Shown piece by piece: positions 16,751 to 24,534 of a stretch of DNA of 64,000 bases. Numbering within the stretch: position 1 is the first letter of the stretch; each line of letters begins with the position of its first letter. Below the pieces are notes generated by a model that did no database searches, had not been told where the DNA came from, and saw only the letters and a program-made list of their open reading frames with translations. Source of the DNA: Ignavibacteria bacterium. Lineage in GTDB: Bacteria > Bacteroidota > Ignavibacteria > Ch128b. The stretch lies in assembly GCA_013177855.1 (NCBI GenBank), contig JABLYA010000002.1, positions 274,489 to 338,488 on the forward strand, written 5' to 3'. The translations under genes and the position numbers were made by a program.

Positions 16751-17400
16751 TAAAATCTATACCTCATTCCTAATTTTATTCCAAATGAATTAAAAGATAA
16801 ATTTAGCTGTTCATTATGTTGTTGAGTGATTATAAAATTATCAAACATTAAATCGCTCATAAATGCTTGACGATAGCTCATACCGACTTCTGCCTGTAGT
16901 GTGTAGCTTAGTGAAGCATAAAAAGTTGATTTAAGATTAAATGCAAATCCTTTTGTTGTTTCAGTAATTTTTTGAATCGTCATTGGCTGGGTTTCATTTG
17001 CCGATCCTAAGATGTAACTAATTCCAAATCCAGCTTGAAAGCCATAGTAACCATAATTCAAATCATACAAAAAGTTTAATTCGGGGATGTAAAAAACATA
17101 TTCAAACTCGTAAACACCAAGTCCGTAATTATTTGTAAAAGAATTCAAAGTGTAACCGAAAGAGGTCTCAACTGAAACATTTGGCAAAAGCGTAGTTCCA
17201 ATTAATCCATAAAATTCGATTGCCGAATGCGTTTGATCTCTTCTATTTCTAAAATTCCAATTGTAATGGAGATAATCATTTAGTTTTTCCATCGTCACTA
17301 TGTTGTAGCCCATTCCTCCGGAAATATAAAATTCCTGACCTTTAACATTTAATAATGGAATCAGTAATGAAATACAGATGAATAAAAATATTTTTCTCAT
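16750..17400 (-). CDS. Outer-membrane beta-barrel protein, unknown
   Basis: From the Met at 17400 (MRKIFLFICISLLIPLLNV...GQ) the product is 216 residues with a signal peptide, followed by alternating amphipathic strands ending in RYRF, the terminal aromatic typical of barrel proteins. The frame is open to 17430, but the extra ten residues would spoil the signal peptide. No specific family is recognised; size fits an eight-strand OmpX-like or outer-membrane-beta-barrel-domain protein. Overlap with uppP suggests co-expression only. Confidence 0.6.
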   Translation of the reverse strand: MRKIFLFICISLLIPLLNVKGQEFYISGGMGYNIVTMEKLNDYLHYNWNFRNRRDQTHSAIEFYGLIGTTLLPNVSVETSFGYTLNSFTNNYGLGVYEFEYVFYIPELNFLYDLNYGYYGFQAGFGISYILGSANETQPMTIQKITETTKGFAFNLKSTFYASLSYTLQAEVGMSYRQAFMSDLMFDNFIITQQHNEQLNLSFNSFGIKLGMRYRF

Positions 17401-17717
17401 ACTCAAAAATTTGAAGTGTAAAGTTATCAATCGTAAGTGATTTAATCAAAAAGATCGTGTGAGAATTAAAGTATGATGTAAAAAAAATCTAAGAATTTGT
17501 AGTGATAGAATTAATTTAATTCGGCTAAAACTTCCTGATTTGAAACTAAATGAGATAACTCAGGTTTGGTTGAAACTTAAATAAAATGCTGTTAAAGCTT
17601 TAATCTCAAATCTGGATTAACTCAAAAAAACAAAATCCCATAAAAATACTCAGAGCTTAAAAAATTGAGCCGTTTGAAAAATTTGACTATATATTTTTAA
17701 TAAATCTTCCGCTATGA

Positions 17718-18500
17718 TTACTTCAATAAAATCATCTTCCTAATCTCAGAATAATTGCCGCTTTTCAACTGATAGAAATAAACTCCAGATGAAATTGATT
17801 TATCATTCAAATCTTCGGTTGAAAATTTAAGCTCATAAGTTCCAGCACTTAAGTTTTCATTAATAAGAGTTGTGATTTCTTTACCATACAAATCAAAAAT
17901 CTTAAGTGTAGTAAATCCGTCTTTAGGTAAATTAAATTTAATTATTGTAGATGGATTAAAAGGATTGGGATAATTCTGGTAAAGGAAAAACTTATCCGGG
18001 TTTAAGTCGATGTCAACAGAGGTTCTTAAAATTCTCAAATTCCAAATTGGGCTCGGCTCACTCCAACCAACACCATTTCTTGCTGTAACCCGCCAATAGT
18101 TATATTCAGACATCATATAGGTAAGATTAATTGATATCGTTGTGTCTGATAAAATCGTATCTATTACAGGATTGTTAAAAGTATTGTTGGTTGCATATTC
18201 AAATCGATAAGCATCAACATCAGGTTCAGAATGTAACCAGCTAAAAGTAATTACTCCTGGATTAATAATTATAGTATCATTTGGGGGATTCATAAGCTGA
18301 ACCTGATTAGGGACATTCAAAGGTAAAGTTTTGAAACTCCACACCTCAGACCAATCACTTGAACCATAACTTGCAATTGCTCTCACACGCCAATAATAAA
18401 TTGTTCCTCTTGAAAGTTTAACTAAAGTTTTGAAAGTATCAACAAGAGTTGAATCAGAGAAAATTTTATTTGTAAAAAGACTATCTGTAGCCACTTCCAA
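17718..18500 (-). pseudogene. C-terminal half of a secreted FN3 protein with type IX sorting domain, split off by a frameshift
   Basis: This frame encodes two fibronectin-III-like domains (WRVRAIASYGSSDWSEVWSF and YWRVTARNGVGWSEPSPIW) and ends with a complete C-terminal sorting domain (YQNYPNPFNPSTIIKF ... KIFDLYGKEI ... SGVYFYQLKSG ... KMILLK, residues about 175-260). There is no plausible start at 18500 (TTG, mid-domain). Reading back in this frame gives NNQAIRYGLEVATDSLF, which continues the sentence of the gene upstream (ending ISLNWAKK) if one A is removed from a run of seven (T7 on the plus strand at 18523-18529). So this and 18520-19341 are one gene with a +1 frameshift. Confidence 0.75.
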
Positions 18501-18519
18501 TCCATATCGAATTGCCTGA

Positions 18520-19341
18520 TTATTTTTTTGCCCAGTTGAGTGAGATTGTAACTGGTTGATTTAATGATTTATTGGGTGGATGTATTAATTGAGGCGTCGC
18601 AACAAAGATGTTTGCCCTTCTTATTGCAGCCTGATAAACTTCTTTTGTATCTCTATTCTGAATAAAAGCAACAATATGTGAATTTTCTAAATTCCAATTT
18701 GAATTCCAGCTGAATACTCTTGAAAAAGTTTTTGTCTCATTTGGATTAATTGTAAAAACTTCGCCATTATGATTCGGGTACATTTTTCTCATAACAAAGT
18801 TATGTTTTGGATCCCCATTTGGACCTGTATAATTTATATCCGATTCAACTACTGCAACATGCAAAACAAGCGTACCCGAAGGAATCGGATTATTATCTGA
18901 AGTAACTTGAATTGTCAAGTTTCCGCCGGTTGCAGCATTAACATTTCCAAGAATTTTAATCTCAAACTGACTTGAAGTTATCATTGAATTTTGCAGAAGA
19001 ATTATCCATGTAGATGCACTGGAAGAACCATCAGATGTTCCATTAATAATTCCACGAGGGACATAATTTGTGCTGTAGTAATTAGTTCTTCCCGCATTTT
19101 CAGTTGTGTTTGCAAGATAGAATGGGTCATTGCCTGGCGAGGGCCACCAAACATGATATTTTATAACAGCGACTCTATCTTTGTTCGAATAATTTTTATA
19201 CCAGCTATCAAAATATGGATTTTGTGCTGCACAGGGTCCACAGGTTGTGCTCGTAAATATTTCAGCCAATACTGTTCTTTCAAACGCAAAGATATTGGAA
19301 ACAGTGAGAAACGTAATTAAGAGTAATAGAAATTTCTTCAT
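18520..19341 (-). CDS. Omp28-like secreted thiol-redox protein, N-terminal part of frameshifted gene
   Basis: From the Met at 19341 (GGAG ribosome-binding site) the product has a signal peptide (MKKFLLLLITFLTVSNIFA) and a thioredoxin-like domain with the active site STTCGPCAAQNPYFD at about residues 32-46, as in Omp28-type proteins. A beta-rich domain follows, then the start of a FN3 domain that stops at a TAA inside the A7 run (18522). Joined to 17718-18500 the full protein would be about 540 residues with a type IX sorting tail. It ends an operon with a DUF6029-like barrel and a TlpA protein, so a role in extracytoplasmic disulfide chemistry is plausible. Confidence 0.75.
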   Translation of the reverse strand: MKKFLLLLITFLTVSNIFAFERTVLAEIFTSTTCGPCAAQNPYFDSWYKNYSNKDRVAVIKYHVWWPSPGNDPFYLANTTENAGRTNYYSTNYVPRGIINGTSDGSSSASTWIILLQNSMITSSQFEIKILGNVNAATGGNLTIQVTSDNNPIPSGTLVLHVAVVESDINYTGPNGDPKHNFVMRKMYPNHNGEVFTINPNETKTFSRVFSWNSNWNLENSHIVAFIQNRDTKEVYQAAIRRANIFVATPQLIHPPNKSLNQPVTISLNWAKK

Positions 19342-19352
19342 TTCAATCTCCA

Positions 19353-20975
19353 TCAAATGTTAGTTGTTAATGATAATCTGAATCCATCGAAAGGAAGGAC
19401 CTGACGACAAATTCCATTAGAGCAAACTGTTCCTCCTCTTTCTTTTCCATAATTAATGATAAGAGTATGATTTGAACCAATCCTGTAACCTCCTTCAAAA
19501 ACTAGCCAATTCTTTCTATTCTCTAACTCAAATTTATTCGTTGTTAATTCATATCTCAATCCAAGAGAATATTTTGAAAAGAAATTAAATGAAATTGAAA
19601 AAAACTGATTGAAAAATTTTTCTGATTGAGGGAATTCAAATATCCACTGAGATTCTGAGATGAATTTTGTGCTTAGATAAACGTTCCACACTTTTTGAAT
19701 TTCGAGTGGAATTGTAGTTATTCTTGTTGGTTGAATTGGATTGGTGAAATTCATTCTTTCATTAATTGTTTCGCTCCTTCTATTAAAGCCCAGTCGAATG
19801 TATGAATCAATTTCATCGGGCAGATAGTATTCAACATCAAAATAAATTTCCCAGAAAGGCGAACGAAGTTTATTTAATGATGGGAAAAGATCACTGCCAA
19901 CTTTTTTTCTTTCGAATTGAAAAGTTGAAAGGTCAAGTTCATAATCGTAATGTCTTGATGAAAGAGCAATATTTGCATTAAATGTAATTGAACTTGAAGG
20001 AGAGAAAAACGCATCGATCTGGAAACCAACTTCATCATTGAAATCAACAACATGAGGTAATCTCTGCGTCAATGTAAAAATATGTTCTTTATGTACAGTT
20101 GGAGGATTTTGAAATGGCAAAGCCCTTGTGGGTCTGAAAATATCCGTTCTTCTTGACGGATCAACAATATCAAAACGATAATCTTTATACTCAAATGTAA
20201 TTCCAAAACCTTCTGTTGAATAAGAAAGTGAAGAATAGAAACCAGAACCTTTCGAAGTATCTTTTCCACTCAGACTTGTTCTTTTAATTGCATAAGATGC
20301 GAATAAATCAAAGTCCCACAATTTTGTTTTAAAGAAAAATTCAGGAATGTGTACTTCGATTGTATCCATTCTTGAAATCACAGATGGCAGATAACCTTCC
20401 GACCAGGTGAAATTTGCGCCTACCGAGAAATCTTTAATCGGAGTAATTTCAAGTGAAGCCGCGCGGACTTTGTATTTTTCAGAACGCAAATTGCCAAGAT
20501 AAATGCTCAAAGGTTCATTATAATTTAAATCACCACCAATCATCTGAGCTTTGAGAAAATCATTTTCGTAAGATAGTTTCAATCCGTCAATTCCATTATC
20601 AAAAGCTAAATTTCTATTTTCAAATAAATTTATTGAGAGGCCCCTCGCAAAAAGTGTATAAAAATCTCCAGCACGAAGATTTAAACCTGAAGTTCCAAAT
20701 TCAATAAATCTTTTTCTTAAGCCTATGAAATTAAATCCATATTCTGGAGGATTACTATATTCAAGCCTGAAGCCCACAGTTAATTTTGGAACGAAGATTC
20801 TCACATCAGAAAAATTTTCAAAATAGTTTTTCTTAATCCGAGCCTGCCTTTCTCCAAAGAATTCAAATCCGCTGCCAGCTTTAAGATAATTTGAAACTGA
20901 AGTGGATATATCTTGAGAGTAGATTGAATGAACAAAAATTAAAAACAACATCAGTGTAAAAATATTTTTAATCAA
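19353..20975 (-). CDS. Large outer-membrane protein, DUF6029-like
   Basis: A 540-residue protein with a signal peptide (IFTLMLFLIFVHSIYSQ) and then strand-rich sequence throughout, with motifs such as NLRAGDFYTLFARGLSINLFENRNL and GLKLSYENDFLKAQMIGG that I associate with the DUF6029 barrel family of Bacteroidota. The start codon is TTG at 20975 with GGGAGG six nt upstream, a strong ribosome-binding site. It lies 22 nt after the TlpA gene and 11 nt before the Omp28-like gene. DUF6029 genes recur beside Omp28-like and TlpA genes, suggesting a joint envelope function that is not known. Confidence 0.65.
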   Translation of the reverse strand: MIKNIFTLMLFLIFVHSIYSQDISTSVSNYLKAGSGFEFFGERQARIKKNYFENFSDVRIFVPKLTVGFRLEYSNPPEYGFNFIGLRKRFIEFGTSGLNLRAGDFYTLFARGLSINLFENRNLAFDNGIDGLKLSYENDFLKAQMIGGDLNYNEPLSIYLGNLRSEKYKVRAASLEITPIKDFSVGANFTWSEGYLPSVISRMDTIEVHIPEFFFKTKLWDFDLFASYAIKRTSLSGKDTSKGSGFYSSLSYSTEGFGITFEYKDYRFDIVDPSRRTDIFRPTRALPFQNPPTVHKEHIFTLTQRLPHVVDFNDEVGFQIDAFFSPSSSITFNANIALSSRHYDYELDLSTFQFERKKVGSDLFPSLNKLRSPFWEIYFDVEYYLPDEIDSYIRLGFNRRSETINERMNFTNPIQPTRITTIPLEIQKVWNVYLSTKFISESQWIFEFPQSEKFFNQFFSISFNFFSKYSLGLRYELTTNKFELENRKNWLVFEGGYRIGSNHTLIINYGKERGGTVCSNGICRQVLPFDGFRLSLTTNI

Positions 20976-20997
20976 TGTAAACCTCCCGATTGATTAA

Positions 20998-21480
20998 TTA
21001 TTTCAGAAGGGATTGAATATCTTTTACAATTTCTTTTTCATCTCCAGGAAGGTAACTATTTCTGACTTTGACAACTTTTCCATCTTTATCTATAAGCAGA
21101 GAATAAGGCAAACTATTTCCATTTAATTTTTTAAAGACTTCTTGATTCGGGTCAAGTAAAACAGGGAAAGTATACTTCTGCCCGGCAATAAATGACTTAA
21201 CTTTGGATGTACTTCTCGGGGAATCAATATTTATCGTAATTAAATTAAATTCTTTTTCTCTGAAGTCATCATAAATTTGTTGAATGGCTTTTAATTCAGT
21301 ACGGCAAGGCACGCACCACATTGCCCAGAAATTAATATAAACAGGCCCTTTCTTTAATAATTCATAAAGTGAAATTTTCTCGCCCGTTATTGTCTCAAGT
21401 CTAAAATCAGGTGTTGATTTGGTTTGTGCGTAAAGATTAGAAATTAGAATGAAGATGAAAAACAAATAAAACTTTTTCAT
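20998..21480 (-). CDS. TlpA/ResA-like exported thioredoxin
   Basis: A 160-residue protein with a signal peptide (MKKFYLFFIFILISNLYAQ) and a complete thioredoxin-like fold: PDFRLETITGEKISL, then the active site FWAMWCVPCRTEL with C56 and C59, the middle DSPRSTSKV insert, and the cis-proline loop NSLPYSLLI. This is the TlpA/ResA/DsbE type, which reduces disulfides outside the cytoplasm, for example for cytochrome c maturation or for partner secreted proteins. It starts 9 nt after the FN3 protein and sits in the middle of the secreted-protein operon. Confidence 0.9.
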   Translation of the reverse strand: MKKFYLFFIFILISNLYAQTKSTPDFRLETITGEKISLYELLKKGPVYINFWAMWCVPCRTELKAIQQIYDDFREKEFNLITINIDSPRSTSKVKSFIAGQKYTFPVLLDPNQEVFKKLNGNSLPYSLLIDKDGKVVKVRNSYLPGDEKEIVKDIQSLLK

Positions 21481-21489
21481 ACGAACTTC

Positions 21490-22887
21490 CTACTTTAAAT
21501 AAATCATTTTTTTTACAATTGAATTGTGATTTGCAATAAGTTGATAGAAAAAAATTCCTGAGGACTGAACATTCTTTAATCCCAGTTGAGAGAAATCAAA
21601 TTCAAACTGGTAATTCCCGGCTTTCTGAAATCCAAAATCTTTTTCAAAAACGCTTTGACCCAGAGAATTGTAGATTATAATTTTTGTAAATGAATCGACG
21701 GGAAGTTGATAAGAAATTTTTGTAACCGAGTTAAAAGGATTTGGAAAATTCTGATGCAAAACAAATTCTTTTGATTGAAATATTTTGTCATCAATCGATG
21801 TTGTAATTGTGGTAAAATACCATATTTCTGAATCATCACTTGAGCCTGCAAGATTATTTGCAACAACTTTCCAGAAATATTTTTTGTTATTCTCAAGATT
21901 AGATGCAATGAAAAATGTATCAGTTAAAGTTTCATTAATTACAAGACTAATAAAATTCGAATCTTCGCTGACAAATAAAGTGTAGTTTTCAGCTTCAGGG
22001 GAAGAAAACCAATTAAACTCTACAGGAATCGAAATCCCAACTGCTCCTTTTGGCGGTGAGTTCAAGTTTGGAGGCGATGGTGGATTCTGTTTCGTTGTAA
22101 AATTCCACACTGACGAAAACTCACTCCAGCCTGCATTGTTTTTTGCCCGTACTCTCCAGAAATATTTTGTCTTACTTTGAAGTTGTACTTCTTTTGAATT
22201 GTTTGTGATTGTTGAGTCATTAAAGACAATCAGATTAAAAACCGAATCCTTAGCAACCTGCAAATGATAATTAGTTGCACCGCTAACCTGCGACCAATTT
22301 AATGTTAATCTTAAATCAACATTAATTGATCCGTTGGCAGGTGAAATTAAATATGGCTGTGAAGGAGGAAGATTGCCGGTCAAATTATAAGTAATGATCA
22401 TTTTTAATTTGTTTAAAACACCTGGATTGGAAACTACAAGACTATCCTTTCCATTCATTGATTTATTTACAACTACTCCGCCAAAAAAATCCTGAAGTAA
22501 TCCGGTTATTCCAGAAGGCAGATTCCAACTGATAGTAATTGTAGTTCCACTTCCAACCTGATATCTTACTTCATGAATTTGCTGCCCCTGATAATTTATT
22601 GAACCCTGTCTGTAATCTTTCAAAACACCTTCACCGAGTTCAGGAATGTTAATATCATAACCGACAAACCTTGCATCAAAAATTCCCGAAGGTGGAAGAG
22701 GCGGTTGTTCCATTTCATCCAGATGAGTATCAATTCCATTAGTAGCTGTTGGATCTAATCCAAAGTAGAGAGTTTTTGACCTTAAACCGTCTGAAACATT
22801 AATGGGGATATTAACTTGCGGAACTATTTGAGCAAAAATATTTCCCGCAAAAAAATAAATTGAAGCTATGATTAAGATTCTTCTCAT
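21490..22887 (-). CDS. Secreted FN3-domain protein with type IX C-terminal sorting domain
   Basis: A 465-residue protein with a signal peptide (about 1-19), an N-terminal beta domain of unknown type, two or three FN3-like repeats (LNWSQVSGATNYHLQVAKDS, YFWRVRAKNNAGWSEFSSVW; FNWFSSPEAENYTLFVSEDS, YFWKVVANNLAGSSD) and an intact sorting tail (HQNFPNPFNSVTKISYQLP ... GIFFYQL ... KMIYLK). Start ATG has AGGTG just upstream. It heads the operon with TlpA, DUF6029 and Omp28 genes. The tail marks it for secretion across the outer membrane and surface attachment. The repeats resemble those of the frameshifted neighbour. Confidence 0.8.
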   Translation of the reverse strand: MRRILIIASIYFFAGNIFAQIVPQVNIPINVSDGLRSKTLYFGLDPTATNGIDTHLDEMEQPPLPPSGIFDARFVGYDINIPELGEGVLKDYRQGSINYQGQQIHEVRYQVGSGTTITISWNLPSGITGLLQDFFGGVVVNKSMNGKDSLVVSNPGVLNKLKMIITYNLTGNLPPSQPYLISPANGSINVDLRLTLNWSQVSGATNYHLQVAKDSVFNLIVFNDSTITNNSKEVQLQSKTKYFWRVRAKNNAGWSEFSSVWNFTTKQNPPSPPNLNSPPKGAVGISIPVEFNWFSSPEAENYTLFVSEDSNFISLVINETLTDTFFIASNLENNKKYFWKVVANNLAGSSDDSEIWYFTTITTSIDDKIFQSKEFVLHQNFPNPFNSVTKISYQLPVDSFTKIIIYNSLGQSVFEKDFGFQKAGNYQFEFDFSQLGLKNVQSSGIFFYQLIANHNSIVKKMIYLK

Positions 22888-23126
22888 TTCACCTGTCTTT
22901 TTATTTTTTTAAAGATAAAGTTTTTGGTGGATAAATTCTTAATTAAAATTCCAATGAAAATGTGAAATGAAATTCCTTCTAGCGATTGGAACTCAAACAT
23001 TTAATTCAGCTCCAGTAAAAAACTAAAAGCCAACTACAAATGAATTGTTTTGAAGACCAGTCACCTCAAGATTTTTAAATAATAATCTACGAATAAAAAT
23101 TTCTTAATAATTCTTAATCTATGAGT

Positions 23127-23777
23127 TCAAAATCTCGAACTGAATTTTTTCAAGTCTTTTAAGTTATCAATAACTTCAACTCCGCATTTCTCAAGTTCAA
23201 TCTTTGACTGATGACCTGATGAAAGTAAAATACAACGACAACCGAGTTCAATGGAAACTTCAAAATCGTGAACTGTATCTCCAATCAGTAAAATTTCATC
23301 AGGTTTTGCATCAATTTTATTCAACAATTTCTTTCCGAGATCAATTTTACTTTCTGCATAAATGTTATCCAATCCATCTATATTTTTAAAGAATTTTTTC
23401 AATCCAAATCTCTCTACAATTTCAAAAAGAGTATGCTCAGAGTAAGCAGAAAGAATTGATTGCTCAAGTCCTCTGTTATGGAAATATTGAACTATTTCTT
23501 CTGCACCATCGGCAAGTTTTGCTTGATATTTTTTCTGTTCATAGCGATCCATCCACTCTTTACCAATTTTAGTGAAGTCTAATTTTTCCAGATCAAATCC
23601 AGCTCTTCTATAATATTCAATTACAGGAAAAGTAAAAATATCTTTGTATCGACTTTTTGAAATTCTTTGATAATTATATTTTTCAAGCAGCCAATTTATA
23701 TTTTCAACACAAAGATCAACATCATCAAAAAGGGTTCCATTCCAGTCCCAGATGATATGTTTGATTCTAAATGTCAT
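23127..23777 (-). CDS. HAD-superfamily hydrolase, phosphoglycolate phosphatase-like
   Basis: A 216-residue HAD-fold protein. Motif I is WDWNGTLFDD (nucleophile D11); the position two after the nucleophile is Asn13 instead of the usual Asp, which acts as acid/base in phosphatases. Motif II is LSAYSE, and motif IV is LLIGDTVHDFE near residue 165. The helical cap lies between residues 18 and 85. The Asn variant is common in Bacteroidota relatives, so it may be an authentic phosphatase with slower turnover or a different substrate. The neighbours (TM2 and DUF2752 genes 16 nt upstream) give no functional hint. Confidence 0.75.
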   Translation of the reverse strand: MTFRIKHIIWDWNGTLFDDVDLCVENINWLLEKYNYQRISKSRYKDIFTFPVIEYYRRAGFDLEKLDFTKIGKEWMDRYEQKKYQAKLADGAEEIVQYFHNRGLEQSILSAYSEHTLFEIVERFGLKKFFKNIDGLDNIYAESKIDLGKKLLNKIDAKPDEILLIGDTVHDFEVSIELGCRCILLSSGHQSKIELEKCGVEVIDNLKDLKKFSSRF

Positions 23778-23793
23778 AAATCAAACTCCGGAA

Positions 23794-24147
23794 CTACATA
23801 CCCCTTTTAATAATTGTTGCAACTTCCCTTGCAACATTTGAATTGTATTCAAATGCAAGTTTTCTATGATTTATTAAATCTATAATTGTACCAATGAAGC
23901 AAAGCCCAGCTGTCAAAAGATAAAGAATTCCCATTCCAATTTGATTAAGCAAGAATCGATGAATGCCCGAAATACCAAGAAATCCAACCAATGCGGTCAA
24001 CAAAATTAAAGTTGGATCTTTTCTTCTATTGCGATAAATAACCGCAAATTGTGCGAGTTGTTGTTCATCGAAATCATTTGTTAATCTTTGAACAAACATT
24101 AACTCTTCCCCTTCGAGCTCAGGAAGATAGGTGAATATGTTAGGCAT
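23794..24147 (-). CDS. TM2-domain membrane protein
   Basis: A 117-residue protein with the TM2 domain: PTLILLTALVGFLGISGIHRFL, then GMGILYLLTAGLCFIGTIID. The conserved Gly-x-x-Gly-x-His-Arg-Phe and the two helices are clear. An N-terminal region of about 45 residues is helical and charged. TM2 proteins are widespread; function is unknown. It overlaps the DUF2752 gene by 8 nt, so the two are a translationally coupled pair, common in Bacteroidota. Confidence 0.85.
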   Translation of the reverse strand: MPNIFTYLPELEGEELMFVQRLTNDFDEQQLAQFAVIYRNRRKDPTLILLTALVGFLGISGIHRFLLNQIGMGILYLLTAGLCFIGTIIDLINHRKLAFEYNSNVAREVATIIKRGM

Positions 24148-24466
24148 AATGTTCTCTCCTTAGTTTTATTATTAGTTGAATTATTCTAAAAATAATTATA
24201 ATTAGTGCAAAAAGTCCTAATGGATGAACCTGGAAAGATTCTAAAATTCTAAAATGAAAGATCATCGAAATCGATCTCCCAAGTCCGCATCCTGGACAAA
24301 ATTGAAAACCCATATTTGTTAATGGACAAACTGAAAAGTGATTTTGTTCAGGAATTATAAATGCTAAATAGAACAAACCGCCGAGCCAGAAAACTAATTC
24401 AAGATTTTTAAAGATGAATAAAACAATTTTTTTGAGTTGAATGAATATTGATTTTTGCATTTTCAT
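24140..24466 (-). CDS. DUF2752 membrane protein
   Basis: From the ATG at 24466 the product is 108 residues; a second ATG at 24460 is also possible. The open frame extends to 24595, but that part runs into the divergent acyl-CoA synthetase gene and is not coding. Three helices flank the family core QFCPGCGLGRSISMIFH with a Cys pair and later His. This is DUF2752, commonly next to TM2 proteins, function unknown. It ends inside the TM2 gene. Confidence 0.8.
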   Translation of the reverse strand: MKMQKSIFIQLKKIVLFIFKNLELVFWLGGLFYLAFIIPEQNHFSVCPLTNMGFQFCPGCGLGRSISMIFHFRILESFQVHPLGLFALIIIIFRIIQLIIKLRREHYA

Positions 24467-24470
24467 TTTG

Positions 24471-24503
24471 TTTGACGAATAAAACATACAAAGGTTATAT
24501 TCA
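24471..24503 (+). promoter_or_regulatory. Possible promoter of the acyl-CoA synthetase gene
   Basis: TTTG (24471-24474) is followed after 21 nt by TATATTCA (24496-24503), a partial match to TAnnTTTG. It lies 31 nt before the ATG and close to the divergent DUF2752 start. Confidence 0.4.
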
Positions 24504-24534
24504 CATTGCAAAATACAAAGTAAAGAGGAATAAT

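Noticed and set aside
24448..24534. N-terminal extension of the acyl-CoA synthetase
   Set aside because: The ATG at 24535 has a good ribosome-binding site and gives the normal family N terminus.
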